Positions 26,518 to 34,369 of a DNA stretch of 64,000 nucleotides are shown piece by piece; the first letter of the stretch is position 1; each line of letters begins with the position of its first letter. Origin of the DNA: Streptomyces avidinii (GTDB lineage Bacteria; Actinomycetota; Actinomycetes; Streptomycetales; Streptomycetaceae); contig NZ_BMVL01000001.1 in the NCBI RefSeq assembly GCF_014650695.1, forward strand, positions 393,563-457,562, written 5' to 3'. The notes beneath the pieces are model-generated. The model was not told where the DNA came from. It saw nothing but the letters and a program-made list of their open reading frames with translations, and ran no database searches. The translations under genes and the position numbers were made by a program.

Positions 26518-27267
26518 ATGGGGTCTGAGTCCGGCCGCGTCAAACGCGGCGAGCAGAGCAGGATTTCCCAGTGGCTGCGCCGGCGGCAGAAACCCATCGC
26601 CGAGGACCCCGGAGTCGAGCGCGAGGCGCTCCTCCTGGCCGTCGCCGCCACGGGCCTGCCGCTCGCCCCCGCCGCCCATCCCGCCGGTTACCGGTGTTCG
26701 TGCGACCGGATCGGCTGTCCGACGCCCGCACGGCACCCCGTCTCCTTCGCCTGGCAGACCCAGTCGACCACCGACCGCGCTCAGGTCGAGCGCTGGGCGC
26801 GCAACGAGCCCCAGGCCAACTTCATCACCGCGACCGGCATGGTCCACGACGTGCTCGACGTCCCGCTGGAGGCCGGCGCCGACGCCCTGGCCCGCCTGCT
26901 GGAGGCCGGGATCGAGGTCGGCCCCGTCGCCGAATCGGGCGGCACCGGCGACCAGGCCCGGATGCTCTTCTTCACCGCCACCCGCGGCACCCCCGAGGAC
27001 GAGGACGAGTGGTGGCCGTGCGCCCTGGACTGCCACCCCGAGACGATGGACGAACACCCGGGCCTGCGCTGGCACTGCCGCGGCAGCTACGTCCTGGTCC
27101 CGCCGGCGGCCCTGCCCGGTGACCAGGCGGTGACCTGGGTCCGCGGCATCGAGCACACCCTCCCGGACCCGCTCACCCTCCTGGAAACCCTCACGGACGC
27201 CTGCGCCGCGTACGCGGACACCACGGACCGCACCCCGGCCACGGTCGCCTGGCCCCTGGGCCGCTAG
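26518..27267 (+). CDS. Prim-pol domain protein (bifunctional DNA primase/polymerase, N-terminal type)
   Basis: A 249-residue protein with the AEP prim-pol N-terminal fold as seen in a streptomycete-wide family. The sequence shows a Cys cluster CSCDRIGCPTPARHP (about 60-75), the WARNEPQANFITATG strand, and VLDVPLEAGADALARLLEAG, where the acidic pair of the active site would lie; the DxD is reduced to D-V-L-D. The Walker/helicase half of replication primases is absent. It stands alone without phage or plasmid genes. A regulatory or repair role is more likely than replication, but this is inference. Confidence 0.8.
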   Translation: MGSESGRVKRGEQSRISQWLRRRQKPIAEDPGVEREALLLAVAATGLPLAPAAHPAGYRCSCDRIGCPTPARHPVSFAWQTQSTTDRAQVERWARNEPQANFITATGMVHDVLDVPLEAGADALARLLEAGIEVGPVAESGGTGDQARMLFFTATRGTPEDEDEWWPCALDCHPETMDEHPGLRWHCRGSYVLVPPAALPGDQAVTWVRGIEHTLPDPLTLLETLTDACAAYADTTDRTPATVAWPLGR

Positions 27268-27325
27268 GCCGGCTCTTTCGGATCCTGCCGGGCCCGCGAC
27301 GCCCGGCACCGTACCCGGCCGAATT

Positions 27326-27374
27326 CAGCCTCGCCGGCGTTTGAGGCGCGGGGGTGCGGGGGCAGAGCCCCCGG
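27326..27374. repeat. Dispersed intergenic repeat, copy 3
   Basis: Starts CAGCCTCGCCGGCGTTTGAG and continues with a G-rich arm and a GAGCCCCCGG closing arm. It lies between the convergent prim-pol and yaaA genes and probably ends transcription from both sides. Confidence 0.7.
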
Positions 27375-27383
27375 TACGGCGCG

Positions 27384-28187
27384 TCAGTGGTGGATCTGCG
27401 TGACCACCACGTCGAGGGACCACGCCTTGCCCGCCTTCGCAGGGGCCTCGGCCTCGACCGTGTAGCCCAGGTCCCGCAGGGCCGTGACCAGTTCGGCGGG
27501 CGAAGCCGGAGCGGCCCCGGCCAGCAGCAGGTCCCGTACCAGCCGCCCCTTGGTCGCCTTGTTGAAGTGGCTCACCACCGACCGCTTCTCCACCCCGTCC
27601 ACCATCTGCGAGTGCAGCACGCGGACGCTCGCGGTCCGCCCCGCCACCTCGCCCTTCGGCTTCCATGCGGTCCCGTAGGCCGCCGACCGCAGGTCCAGCA
27701 CCAGCCCGTCCCCGGCCGCCTCCGGCATGACCTCTTCCATCGGCCCCCGCCAGTACGCGCCGAGCGCACCCAGCCCGGGCAGCTTCACCCCCATCGAGCA
27801 GCGGTACGAGGGGATCGCGTCGGTGATCCGGACCGCGCCCCACAGCCCCGAGAAGACCAGCAGCGCGTCCTGCGCCAGGGCCCGTGCCGCCGCCGGCAGG
27901 TCGGCCAGGCCGAGCGCGTCGTAGAGCACGCCCGTGTAGATCTCGCCCGCCGGACGGGCGCCCGCCGTGCGCAGTTCCACGTTCTTGGCGACCTCGCCGC
28001 GCAGCCCCTCGCTCAGACCCAGTATCTCGCGCGCCTTCGTCTCGTCCGCCGCGCACAGCTCGACCAGCTCCTCCAGCACCGCCGCACGGGCCGGGGCGAG
28101 ACCGGGCAGCGACAGCGTCTCCGGCTTCAGGGGTGCGCCGGAGCCGCCGGCGGCCTTTCCTTCGGACGGCGGCAGCAGCACGAGCAC
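27384..28187 (-). CDS. yaaA: YaaA-family peroxide stress protein
   Basis: A 267-residue protein of the YaaA/DUF328 family, linked in E. coli to lowering free iron and DNA damage during hydrogen peroxide stress. Signatures are VLVLLPPSEGKAAGG at the N-terminus, YTGVLYDALGL, LVFSGLWGAVR, IPSYRCSMGVKLPG and SHFNKATKGRLVR near the C-terminus, which together form the positively charged cleft. The GTG start at 28187 has a near-perfect AAGGAGA ribosome binding site 7 bases upstream. It is divergent from the RNB nuclease gene. Confidence 0.92.
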   Translation of the reverse strand: MLVLLPPSEGKAAGGSGAPLKPETLSLPGLAPARAAVLEELVELCAADETKAREILGLSEGLRGEVAKNVELRTAGARPAGEIYTGVLYDALGLADLPAAARALAQDALLVFSGLWGAVRITDAIPSYRCSMGVKLPGLGALGAYWRGPMEEVMPEAAGDGLVLDLRSAAYGTAWKPKGEVAGRTASVRVLHSQMVDGVEKRSVVSHFNKATKGRLVRDLLLAGAAPASPAELVTALRDLGYTVEAEAPAKAGKAWSLDVVVTQIHH

Positions 28188-28329
28188 GGTGGTTCTCCTT
28201 CGGTACGACATCGCAGGGGGTGCGGCCCCCGGGCCAGGGTAGACGTCCGCGGCCCCCGCCCGCCGCGCCGTCCGGGCCCGCGGCCCCACTCGCCGCGCCG
28301 TACGCGCCCGCCGCACCTACGCTCGACGC

Positions 28330-29787
28330 ATGCCACGCCGTCAGATGCACATGACCGGCGCAGACGGGGCTGCTCTGCGGGCCGCGCTGCGTGAACTGCG
28401 GACGAAGCTGGAGGTGCCGGAGGCGTTCCCGGCGGCGGTCCTCGCGGAGGCCGAGCACGCGGCGGCGCACCCCCGGCTCCCGGACCTGGACAGCACCGAC
28501 ATCCCCTTCTTCACGATCGACCCGCCGGACTCCGTCGACCTCGACCAGGCCATCCACCTCGCGAGGCGCCCCGGCGGCGGCTACACGGTCCGCTACGCCA
28601 TCGCCGACGTCGCCGCCTTCGTCACCCCCGGCGGCCCGCTCGACACCGAGGCGCACCGCCGCGTCACCACCCTCTACTTCCCCGACGGAAGGGTCCCGCT
28701 GCACCCGGCCGTCCTCTCCGAGGGTGCGGCCAGCCTCCTGCCCGACCAGGTCCGCCCGGCGCTGGTGTGGCGGTTCGACCTGGACCCCGACGGCCGGGTG
28801 GAGACCGTCGACGTCCGCCGGGCCCTGATCCGCAGCCGGGACAGACTCGACTACGAGGGCGTCCAGAAGGCCATCGACACCGGCACGGCGGAGGAGCCGC
28901 TCGCCCTGCTGAAGGACATCGGCCGGCTCCGCGAGGCCCTGGAACAGGCCCGCGGCGGCATCTCCCTCAACGTGCCCGAGCAGGAGGTCGTCGAGCGCGA
29001 CGGCTCGTACGCGCTGACCTACCGCGCCCCGCTGCCCGCCGACGGCTGGAACGCGCAGATCTCCCTGATGACCGGCATGGCCGCGGCCGATCTGATGCTG
29101 GCCACCGGCACGGGCATCCTGCGCACCCTGCCCAGCGCCCCCGACGGCGCGGTCGGCAGGCTGCGGCGGACGGCGAAGGCCCTGCGGATCGACTGGCCGC
29201 ACCACGTCCCGTACGCCGAACTCGTACGCTCCCTCGACCCGCACCGCCCCGCCCACGCCGCCTTCCTCCAGGAGTGCACGGCCCTGCTGCGCGGCGCGGG
29301 CTACACCGCGTTCACCGGCGGCGAGAGCCCCGACCCGGCGATCCACTCCGCGGTGGCGGCCCCGTACACGCACTGCACGGCGCCGCTGCGCCGCCTCGTC
29401 GACCGGTACGCGGGCGAGCTGTGCGTGGCGGCGGTGGCCGGAACCGAACCGCCGGACTGGGTGATGGCGGCGCTCCCCGCGCTCCCGGACGAGATGGCGC
29501 AGGGCGCGCGGCTGGCGAACACGGTGGAGCGGGAGTCCGTGGACCTCGTCGAGGCGGCCGTGCTGAAGGACCGGGTCGGGGAGACCTTCGAGGCCACGGT
29601 CATCGATGTCAAGGACCGGGAGCCGCTGGTGGGCACGGTCCACCTGGAGGACCCGGCGGTGGTCGGCCGCGTCGAGTCCACCGGGTCCGCCCTGCCGCTG
29701 GGCGACCGGATCCGGGTCCGGCTGGCGCAGGCCGACCCGGGCACGTCGAAGATCCTCTTCGCGCCGGTCCCGGAGGGGAGCGGCTAG
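28330..29787 (+). CDS. RNB-domain 3'-5' exoribonuclease
   Basis: A 485-residue member of the RNase II/R family. The RNB domain begins near residue 55 with FFTIDPPDSVDLDQAI, containing the Asp group that binds the catalytic magnesium. Later family segments include YAIADVAAFVTPGG, LYFPDGRVPLHPAVLSEGAASLLP, LMTGMAAADLML and HCTAPLRRLVDRYAGEL. It is shorter than E. coli RNase II (644) and lacks clear N-terminal cold-shock domains; the C-terminal 70 residues may be a reduced S1-like domain. Its TAG stop overlaps the stop of the broken MerR gene. rnpB lies 250 bp downstream. Confidence 0.92.
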   Translation: MPRRQMHMTGADGAALRAALRELRTKLEVPEAFPAAVLAEAEHAAAHPRLPDLDSTDIPFFTIDPPDSVDLDQAIHLARRPGGGYTVRYAIADVAAFVTPGGPLDTEAHRRVTTLYFPDGRVPLHPAVLSEGAASLLPDQVRPALVWRFDLDPDGRVETVDVRRALIRSRDRLDYEGVQKAIDTGTAEEPLALLKDIGRLREALEQARGGISLNVPEQEVVERDGSYALTYRAPLPADGWNAQISLMTGMAAADLMLATGTGILRTLPSAPDGAVGRLRRTAKALRIDWPHHVPYAELVRSLDPHRPAHAAFLQECTALLRGAGYTAFTGGESPDPAIHSAVAAPYTHCTAPLRRLVDRYAGELCVAAVAGTEPPDWVMAALPALPDEMAQGARLANTVERESVDLVEAAVLKDRVGETFEATVIDVKDREPLVGTVHLEDPAVVGRVESTGSALPLGDRIRVRLAQADPGTSKILFAPVPEGSG

Positions 29788-29965
29788 GCGGGGGTGGGTT
29801 GCCGGCGCAGGGCGGCGACGAGGGCGCGCGGGTCGTCGGCGTGGAAGAGGTCGGCCCGTAGCCGTTGGGGCGCCGCTCCGGTTCCGGGAGCAGCCCGACA
29901 TGGTGGTAGTGGCGGATCGCCCGGGTGGTGACCCCGACGACCGCGGCGATCTCTCCGATCCGCAT
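29784..29965 (-). pseudogene. Remnant of a MerR-family regulator
   Basis: The first 37 codons from ATG 29965 encode an intact MerR N-terminus (MRIGEIAAVVGVTTRAIRHY, then HHVGLLPEPERRPNGYG). The frame then fails, and the next frame reads RADLFHADDPRALVAALRRQ up to a TAG stop, a typical C-terminal tail. Together these look like the two ends of a normal gene after an internal deletion that changed frame. The TAG stop shares CTAG with the RNB gene stop. The product would lack the dimerisation helix and effector domain. Confidence 0.75.
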
Positions 29966-30037
29966 GCGCCCAGTAGAAACCCTGCCGCTGCGTCAAGGTC
30001 AAGCGAGGCCGTCGCCACGGGTAACATGGTCGCCACG

Positions 30038-30445
30038 GCAGACGAGTCGGCCGGGCGGCCGCGTCGGGATCCTCGGATCCCGCCGAGGAACGTCCGGGCT
30101 CCACAGGGCAGGGTGGTGGGTAACGCCCACCCGGGGTGACCCGCGGGACAGTGCCACAGAAAACAGACCGCCAGGGGCTTCGGCCCCCGGTAAGGGTGAA
30201 ACGGTGGTGTAAGAGACCACCAGCGCCTGAGGTGACTCAGGCGGCTAGGTAAACCCCACCCGGAGCAAGGTCAAGAGGATCCGTCCCCGGACGGGTCTGC
30301 GCGAACGCTTGAGGGCTGCCCGCCCGAGTTCGCGGGTAGACCGCACGAGGCCGGTGGCAACACCGGTCCTAGATGGATGGCCGTCTCCCCGGCGACCGCG
30401 AGGTCTCCGGGCGACAGAACCCGGCGTACAGGCCGGCTCGTCTGC
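30038..30445 (+). ncRNA. rnpB: RNase P RNA, bacterial class A
   Basis: The ribozyme subunit of RNase P, which trims tRNA 5' ends. The 5' end GCAGACGAGTCGGCC pairs with the 3' end GGCCGGCTCGTCTGC to close helix P1. Conserved segments appear in order: GAGGAACGTCCGGGCTCCAC (30089-30108), GGGACAGTGCCACAGAAAAC, GGTAAGGGTGAAACGGTG, TAAGAGACCACC, GGTAAACCCCACCCGGAGCA, GGGTAGACCGCACGAGGCCG and TAGATGGATGGCCGTC, then GACAGAACCCGGCGTACA. The length of about 408 nt fits Streptomyces. No coding sequence overlaps it. Confidence 0.97.
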
Positions 30446-30622
30446 CGCTTCCACTCCCGTTCGGAGCAGCGGCCCCCGCTCCGGCCCGCTCGGCGGCGGA
30501 CCGGCCCGACCCGGGCTCTGCCCTCGGGCGCCGGCGGGCTCGGACTGCGTCCCCGCCACCGGATCCCGGCAGTCGGTGCACACGCCTTCCGGCGGTCCGG
30601 CCGATGCGGCACTCTCAGCCAC

Positions 30623-30970
30623 ATGAGCGATCACCCCGCCCGCGCGGCCGCGGCTGCCGCGCACATACGCGACCTCGCCGAAGCGACCACCGACCCCCGC
30701 CACGCCTACGCGACCCCCGCCGAGATCGCTGCCGTGACCGGGAGCCTGCGCGAACTCGGCCGCCATCTCGAAGACGCGTTGCGCCATCTGGAGGTCCACA
30801 TCGGGCGGCGTGACGACGGCGACTGGGCCGCACCGGACGGGGCACGGCCCCGGCCGTACGCGCGACAGGCGGGCGGCGCCGTCCAGTCCGCCCGGGCCGA
30901 GGCGCGGAACATGGTCCGCGCCCTCGACCGGGCGATGGAGGCCCTCGGCCCCTTCAAGCCCGCGCCCTGA
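30623..30970 (+). CDS. Conserved hypothetical protein, 115 aa
   Basis: A small soluble, mostly helical protein (MSDHPARAAAAAAHIRDLAEA at its N-terminus). It continues with a predicted helix TPAEIAAVTGSLRELGRHLEDALRHL and a C-terminal helix RAEARNMVRALDRAMEALGP. No motif for catalysis or DNA binding is seen. The ATG at 30623 has AGCC-rich, weak ribosome binding. It lies between rnpB and the convergent RNase H gene (gap 6 bp). The coding bias supports a real gene. Confidence 0.65.
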   Translation: MSDHPARAAAAAAHIRDLAEATTDPRHAYATPAEIAAVTGSLRELGRHLEDALRHLEVHIGRRDDGDWAAPDGARPRPYARQAGGAVQSARAEARNMVRALDRAMEALGPFKPAP

Positions 30971-30976
30971 CGAGGC

Positions 30977-32311
30977 CTACCGCAGGTGCGACGTGTCGTT
31001 CAGGAGGCGGACCGAGGCGTTGCCGTCCGCGTAGTAGGCCACCGCCGAGAGGGAGGCCGCCGACAGTTCCATGCGGAACAGGGCTTCCGGCGGGGCGCCC
31101 AGGGCGAGGCGGACCAGGATCTTGACCGGGGTCACGTGGGTGACCAGCAGGACCGTGCGGCCCGCGTGCGCGGCCAGCAGGCGGTCGCGGGTCGCCGAGA
31201 TCCGGCGGGTGGCGGCCATGAAGCTCTCGCCGCCACCGGTGGGTGCCGCCTTCGGGGAGTCCAGCCACGCCTGGAGGTCCTCCGGGAAGCGCTCCTGCAC
31301 CTCTGCGAAGGTCAGACCCTCCCACGCCCCGAAGTCCACCTCGCGCAGGCCCTCTTCGACCGTCACGGTGAGCCCGAGGCGGACCGCGACGGCCTGGGCG
31401 GTCTCGCGGCAGCGGCGCAGCGGGGAGCTGATGACCGTCTGGATGGTGCCGCGGGCCGCCAGCGCCTCGGCCACCGCGGCGGCCTGGCGCCGGCCCGCCG
31501 GGGACAGTTCCGGGTCGCTGCCGCCGCTGCCCGAGAAGCGCTTCTGCGGGGTGAGGGCGGTCTCGCCGTGCCGCAGCAGGACGAAGGTCGCGGGGGCGCC
31601 CATGTCCGGGCCCCAGCCGGCCCCGGTCGTCACCGCCGGAGCCTCGGAGTCCAGGCAGGGCTCGATCGCGTCCGCCAGGGCCCCGGCGTCGGCGAACAGC
31701 GTGTCGGCGAGCTCCTGTGCCGCCGCGGCCCCGGCACCGGAGGCACCAGCGGCACCCACGGCTGCGGCCAGGGCCGAGCGGACCGCCGCCGCGCCCGCTG
31801 CGGCGTCACCGGGCGGGCCCGACGGCGCCGGCGCCGTGGCCAGGGCGCGCGCCGCCCCGTGGTCGAGGGCGGCCGTGGACGCCGACGGCTCCCACTGCTC
31901 GCCGCGCTTGCCCGCGTCCATCGCCTCGTTGGCGAGCCGGTCCGCGTGCTTGTTCCGCTCGCGCGGGATCCACTCGTACGTCACCTGCGCGCGCGGCAGG
32001 ATCCGCGCGGCCTCGGCCGCGAGCGGCTTCATGTCCGGGTGCTTGATCTTCCAGCGGCCCGACATCTGCTCGACGACCAGCTTCGAGTCCATCCGCACCA
32101 GGACCTGCGCGTCGGACGCCAGGTCACGGGCGGCCGCGAGCCCGGCGATCAGGCCCTTGTACTCCGCCACGTTGTTCGTCGCGACGCCGATGTACTCGGC
32201 GCGCTCGGCCAGCGTCTCGCCCGTCGCCGGGTCGAGCACCACCGCGCCGTAGCCGGCGGGCCCGGGGTTGCCCCGGGACCCGCCGTCCGCCTCCACGACA
32301 AACTGCGGCAT
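30977..32311 (-). CDS. Bifunctional RNase H / histidine phosphatase
   Basis: A 444-residue fusion as known in actinobacteria (Mycobacterium tuberculosis Rv2228c type). Residues 1-134 form an RNase HI domain with the acidic active site D9, E50, D75 and D124 (KHADRLANEA). An Ala-rich linker of about 100 residues follows. The C-terminal domain from about 240 is a histidine phosphatase with LLRHGET near 246-251 and the second His in LLVTHVTPVK, related to CobC alpha-ribazole phosphatases. The ATG at 32311 overlaps the upstream stop (ATGA), so it is coupled to the zinc-ribbon gene. It could link R-loop removal with nucleotide-loop phosphate chemistry; the phosphatase substrate is not shown. Confidence 0.93.
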   Translation of the reverse strand: MPQFVVEADGGSRGNPGPAGYGAVVLDPATGETLAERAEYIGVATNNVAEYKGLIAGLAAARDLASDAQVLVRMDSKLVVEQMSGRWKIKHPDMKPLAAEAARILPRAQVTYEWIPRERNKHADRLANEAMDAGKRGEQWEPSASTAALDHGAARALATAPAPSGPPGDAAAGAAAVRSALAAAVGAAGASGAGAAAAQELADTLFADAGALADAIEPCLDSEAPAVTTGAGWGPDMGAPATFVLLRHGETALTPQKRFSGSGGSDPELSPAGRRQAAAVAEALAARGTIQTVISSPLRRCRETAQAVAVRLGLTVTVEEGLREVDFGAWEGLTFAEVQERFPEDLQAWLDSPKAAPTGGGESFMAATRRISATRDRLLAAHAGRTVLLVTHVTPVKILVRLALGAPPEALFRMELSAASLSAVAYYADGNASVRLLNDTSHLR

Positions 32312-33054
32312 CAGATGCCCGAGTCGGCCGTACGGACCAGGATGCGGCCGCAGTTCTCGTGACGGACGACCTGGTCGCGGGGCGCGGCCTTGATCTCGTT
32401 GACCTCGGCCATGTCCAGCTCCAGCCGGCAGCCCTCGCAGCGGCGCTGGTAGAGGCGCGCGGCGCCGACCCCGCCCTGCTTGACGCGGATCTTCTCGTAC
32501 AGCGCCATCAGATCGGTCGGCATGGACGCGACGATGACCTCGCGGTCCTTGGTGACCTTGGCGACCTCGGTGTCGATCTCGGTGGTGGCCGCGTCCCGGC
32601 GCGCGGTCGCGTCCGCGACCTTCGCCTCCAGGGCGGAGACGCGCTCGGTGAGCCCGGTGACGCGCTCCTGCGCGCCCTCCAGGCGCTCCATGACCTCCAG
32701 GACCACGTCCTCCAGGTCACCCTGGCGCTTGGCGAGGGAGACGACCTCGCTCTGCAGGTTCGCCAGGTCCCGGGCCGAGACGCCCACGCCCGAGTCGAGC
32801 CGCTGCTGGTCGCGGACGGCGCGCTGGCGCACCTGGTCCACGTCCTGCTCCGCCTTGGTCTGCTCGCGCGCGGTGTCGCTCGCCTGGGTCTGGGCGGCGA
32901 CGAGCAGGTCGCGCTGCTGCGCCAGGTCCTTGGTGAGCGAGTCGAGCTCGGCGTGCTCGGGCAGCGACTTGAGCTTGTGGGCGAGCTGAGACAGCCGGAC
33001 GTCCAGCGCCTGGACGTCGAGAAGTCGGATCTGGTCGGCGGGCTCGGCGTTCAG
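32311..33054 (-). CDS. Coiled-coil zinc-ribbon protein (DUF164 type) with CTG start
   Basis: A 247-residue protein with a long antiparallel coiled coil (about 20-190) and a C-terminal zinc ribbon: CEGC near residue 206-209 and HENC near 232-235, giving three Cys and one His instead of four Cys. Homologues (CdsZ/DUF164) bind nucleic acid or influence export in other bacteria. The start is unusual: the frame has no ATG, GTG or TTG at the conserved N-terminus, but CTG at 33054 (LNAEPADQIRLLDVQALD) has GGAG 7 bases upstream and overlaps the Nif3 stop as CTGA. It is the middle gene of a coupled three-gene operon. Confidence 0.87.
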   Translation of the reverse strand: MNAEPADQIRLLDVQALDVRLSQLAHKLKSLPEHAELDSLTKDLAQQRDLLVAAQTQASDTAREQTKAEQDVDQVRQRAVRDQQRLDSGVGVSARDLANLQSEVVSLAKRQGDLEDVVLEVMERLEGAQERVTGLTERVSALEAKVADATARRDAATTEIDTEVAKVTKDREVIVASMPTDLMALYEKIRVKQGGVGAARLYQRRCEGCRLELDMAEVNEIKAAPRDQVVRHENCGRILVRTADSGI

Positions 33055-33911
33055 TTGGGGGCTCCAGAGATAGAAGGGGGTGTGACGGACGGCGCGTGGG
33101 CCGTCCACGGGTCGGTGACCGTGCGCGAGACGTGGGTACGCAGACCCCAGCCGTGGCGCTCGGAGATGGCGTCGAGCTGCGCGGCCGCCTGCTCGCACCA
33201 GGGCCACTCGGTGGCCCAGTGGGCGGCGTCGACGAGAGCGAGCGGGCGGCTCTGCTCGCGGGCCTCGGAGACCGGGTGGTGGCGCAGGTCGGCGGTCAGG
33301 AAGACGTCCACACCGGCGGCGCGGACCTGCTCGAAGAGGCTGTCTCCGGAGCCGCCGCTGACGGCGACGCGGCGGACCGGCATGTCCGGGTCCCCGGCCA
33401 CGCGGATGCCCTGGGCGGTCGGCGGCAGCCAGGCCGCGGCGCGCGCGGCGAACTCGCGCAGCGTCTCGGGGTGGTCCAGTTCGCAGATCCGGCCGAGGCC
33501 GCGGCGGCCCTCCGGGTCGCTGGGGTCGGGCACGAGCGGCCCGGTGATCCGCAGGTCCAGGGCGCCGGCGAGGGCGTCGGAGACTCCGGGGGAGGCGGTG
33601 TCGGCGTTGGTGTGGGCGACGTGCAGCGCGATGTCGTTCTTGATCAACGTGTGCACGACGCGGCCCTTGAAGGTGCCGGCCTCGACGGTGGTGGTGCCCC
33701 GCAGGTAGAGGGGGTGGTGGGTGATGATCAGGTCGGCGCCCAGCTCGACCGCCTCGTCGGCGATCTCCTGGACCGGGTCCACGGCGAACAGGACCCGGGT
33801 GATCTCGGCGTCCGGGTCGCCGCAGACGGTTCCGACGGCATCCCACTGCTCGGCCCGCGAGGGGGGCCAGAGAGCGTCCAGCGCGGCGATGACTTCAGAG
33901 AGACGGGGCAC
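33051..33911 (-). CDS. Nif3-like dinuclear metal-centre protein
   Basis: A 286-residue member of the Nif3/YbgI (GTP cyclohydrolase I type 2-like) family, which forms hexameric toroids with two metals per subunit. Metal-binding positions are visible in IITHHPLYLRGTT (about 77-78), the HVAHTNADTA segment near 98-104, and DAAHWATEWPW near 231-239. It is the first gene of the operon Nif3, zinc ribbon, RNase H/phosphatase. The function of the family is still unsettled. The start ATG at 33911 is followed by the usual MPRLSEVIAALDALWPP. Confidence 0.92.
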   Translation of the reverse strand: MPRLSEVIAALDALWPPSRAEQWDAVGTVCGDPDAEITRVLFAVDPVQEIADEAVELGADLIITHHPLYLRGTTTVEAGTFKGRVVHTLIKNDIALHVAHTNADTASPGVSDALAGALDLRITGPLVPDPSDPEGRRGLGRICELDHPETLREFAARAAAWLPPTAQGIRVAGDPDMPVRRVAVSGGSGDSLFEQVRAAGVDVFLTADLRHHPVSEAREQSRPLALVDAAHWATEWPWCEQAAAQLDAISERHGWGLRTHVSRTVTDPWTAHAPSVTPPSISGAPN

Positions 33912-34369
33912 GGGCCAAGGCTACCGTCCGGGGCGACCGTCCCGGTCAGCCCCGTCCGGCCCCATCCGGCGCCGCGCGCCCGGGACGCCGCGCAGGTCGC
34001 CCGGGACCCGGTCGGCGGCGGTCACGGCGGGGCAAGGGTGTGCCGGGTCCCGTCCGGTACGCCCTCGGCCCGGACCTTCCGCACGGCCGCGGCCCGGGGC
34101 GGCGGTGGACCTGGGGCGGCAGTGGACCCGGGGCGGCGGTGGACCTGTGGCGGCCGGCTTCTCCGCGCTCCTCGCCGCGGTCCTCGCTGCACGCCTCGCC
34201 GCGCTGCGCTGCGACCGCGGTGAGGACGACGGCGGTGGCCGCCCCAGCACAATCGCCTCGTCCGCCACGCGCGAATCGCCGAGCGGACACCCGTATGTGT
34301 GAAGCGGTGTTGGTGGTGTTGTTCGCCAGGTTGCCCGAAAACTAGCTTCCACCCCGGAGGTGACCACGG
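33912..34369. other. Intergenic region without a supported gene
   Basis: This 458-bp stretch lies between the divergent Nif3 and hypothetical-protein genes. Open frames exist on both strands but have poor composition and no ribosome binding site. It holds a three-copy 17-bp tandem repeat (34096-34146), and the last 60 bp drop in G+C and probably carry the promoter of the gene at 34370 (TGAAGCGGTGTTGG region). Confidence 0.6.
34096..34146. repeat. Three tandem 17-bp repeats
   Basis: GGGGCGGCGGTGGACCT occurs at 34096-34112 and 34130-34146, with the variant GGGGCGGCAGTGGACCC between them, without spacers. The 17-bp period is not a multiple of three, so it is not a protein repeat. Confidence 0.85.

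Noticed and set aside
26518..27267. Prophage or plasmid island suggested by the prim-pol domain gene
   Set aside because: No integrase, terminase, rep, att-like repeat or tRNA is found nearby, and the active-site acidic motif is degenerate.
33921..34367. Overlapping open frames on both strands in the 458-bp gap
   Set aside because: They are repetitive Arg/Pro/Gly-rich translations with no recognised segment and no ribosome binding site, so no gene is called.
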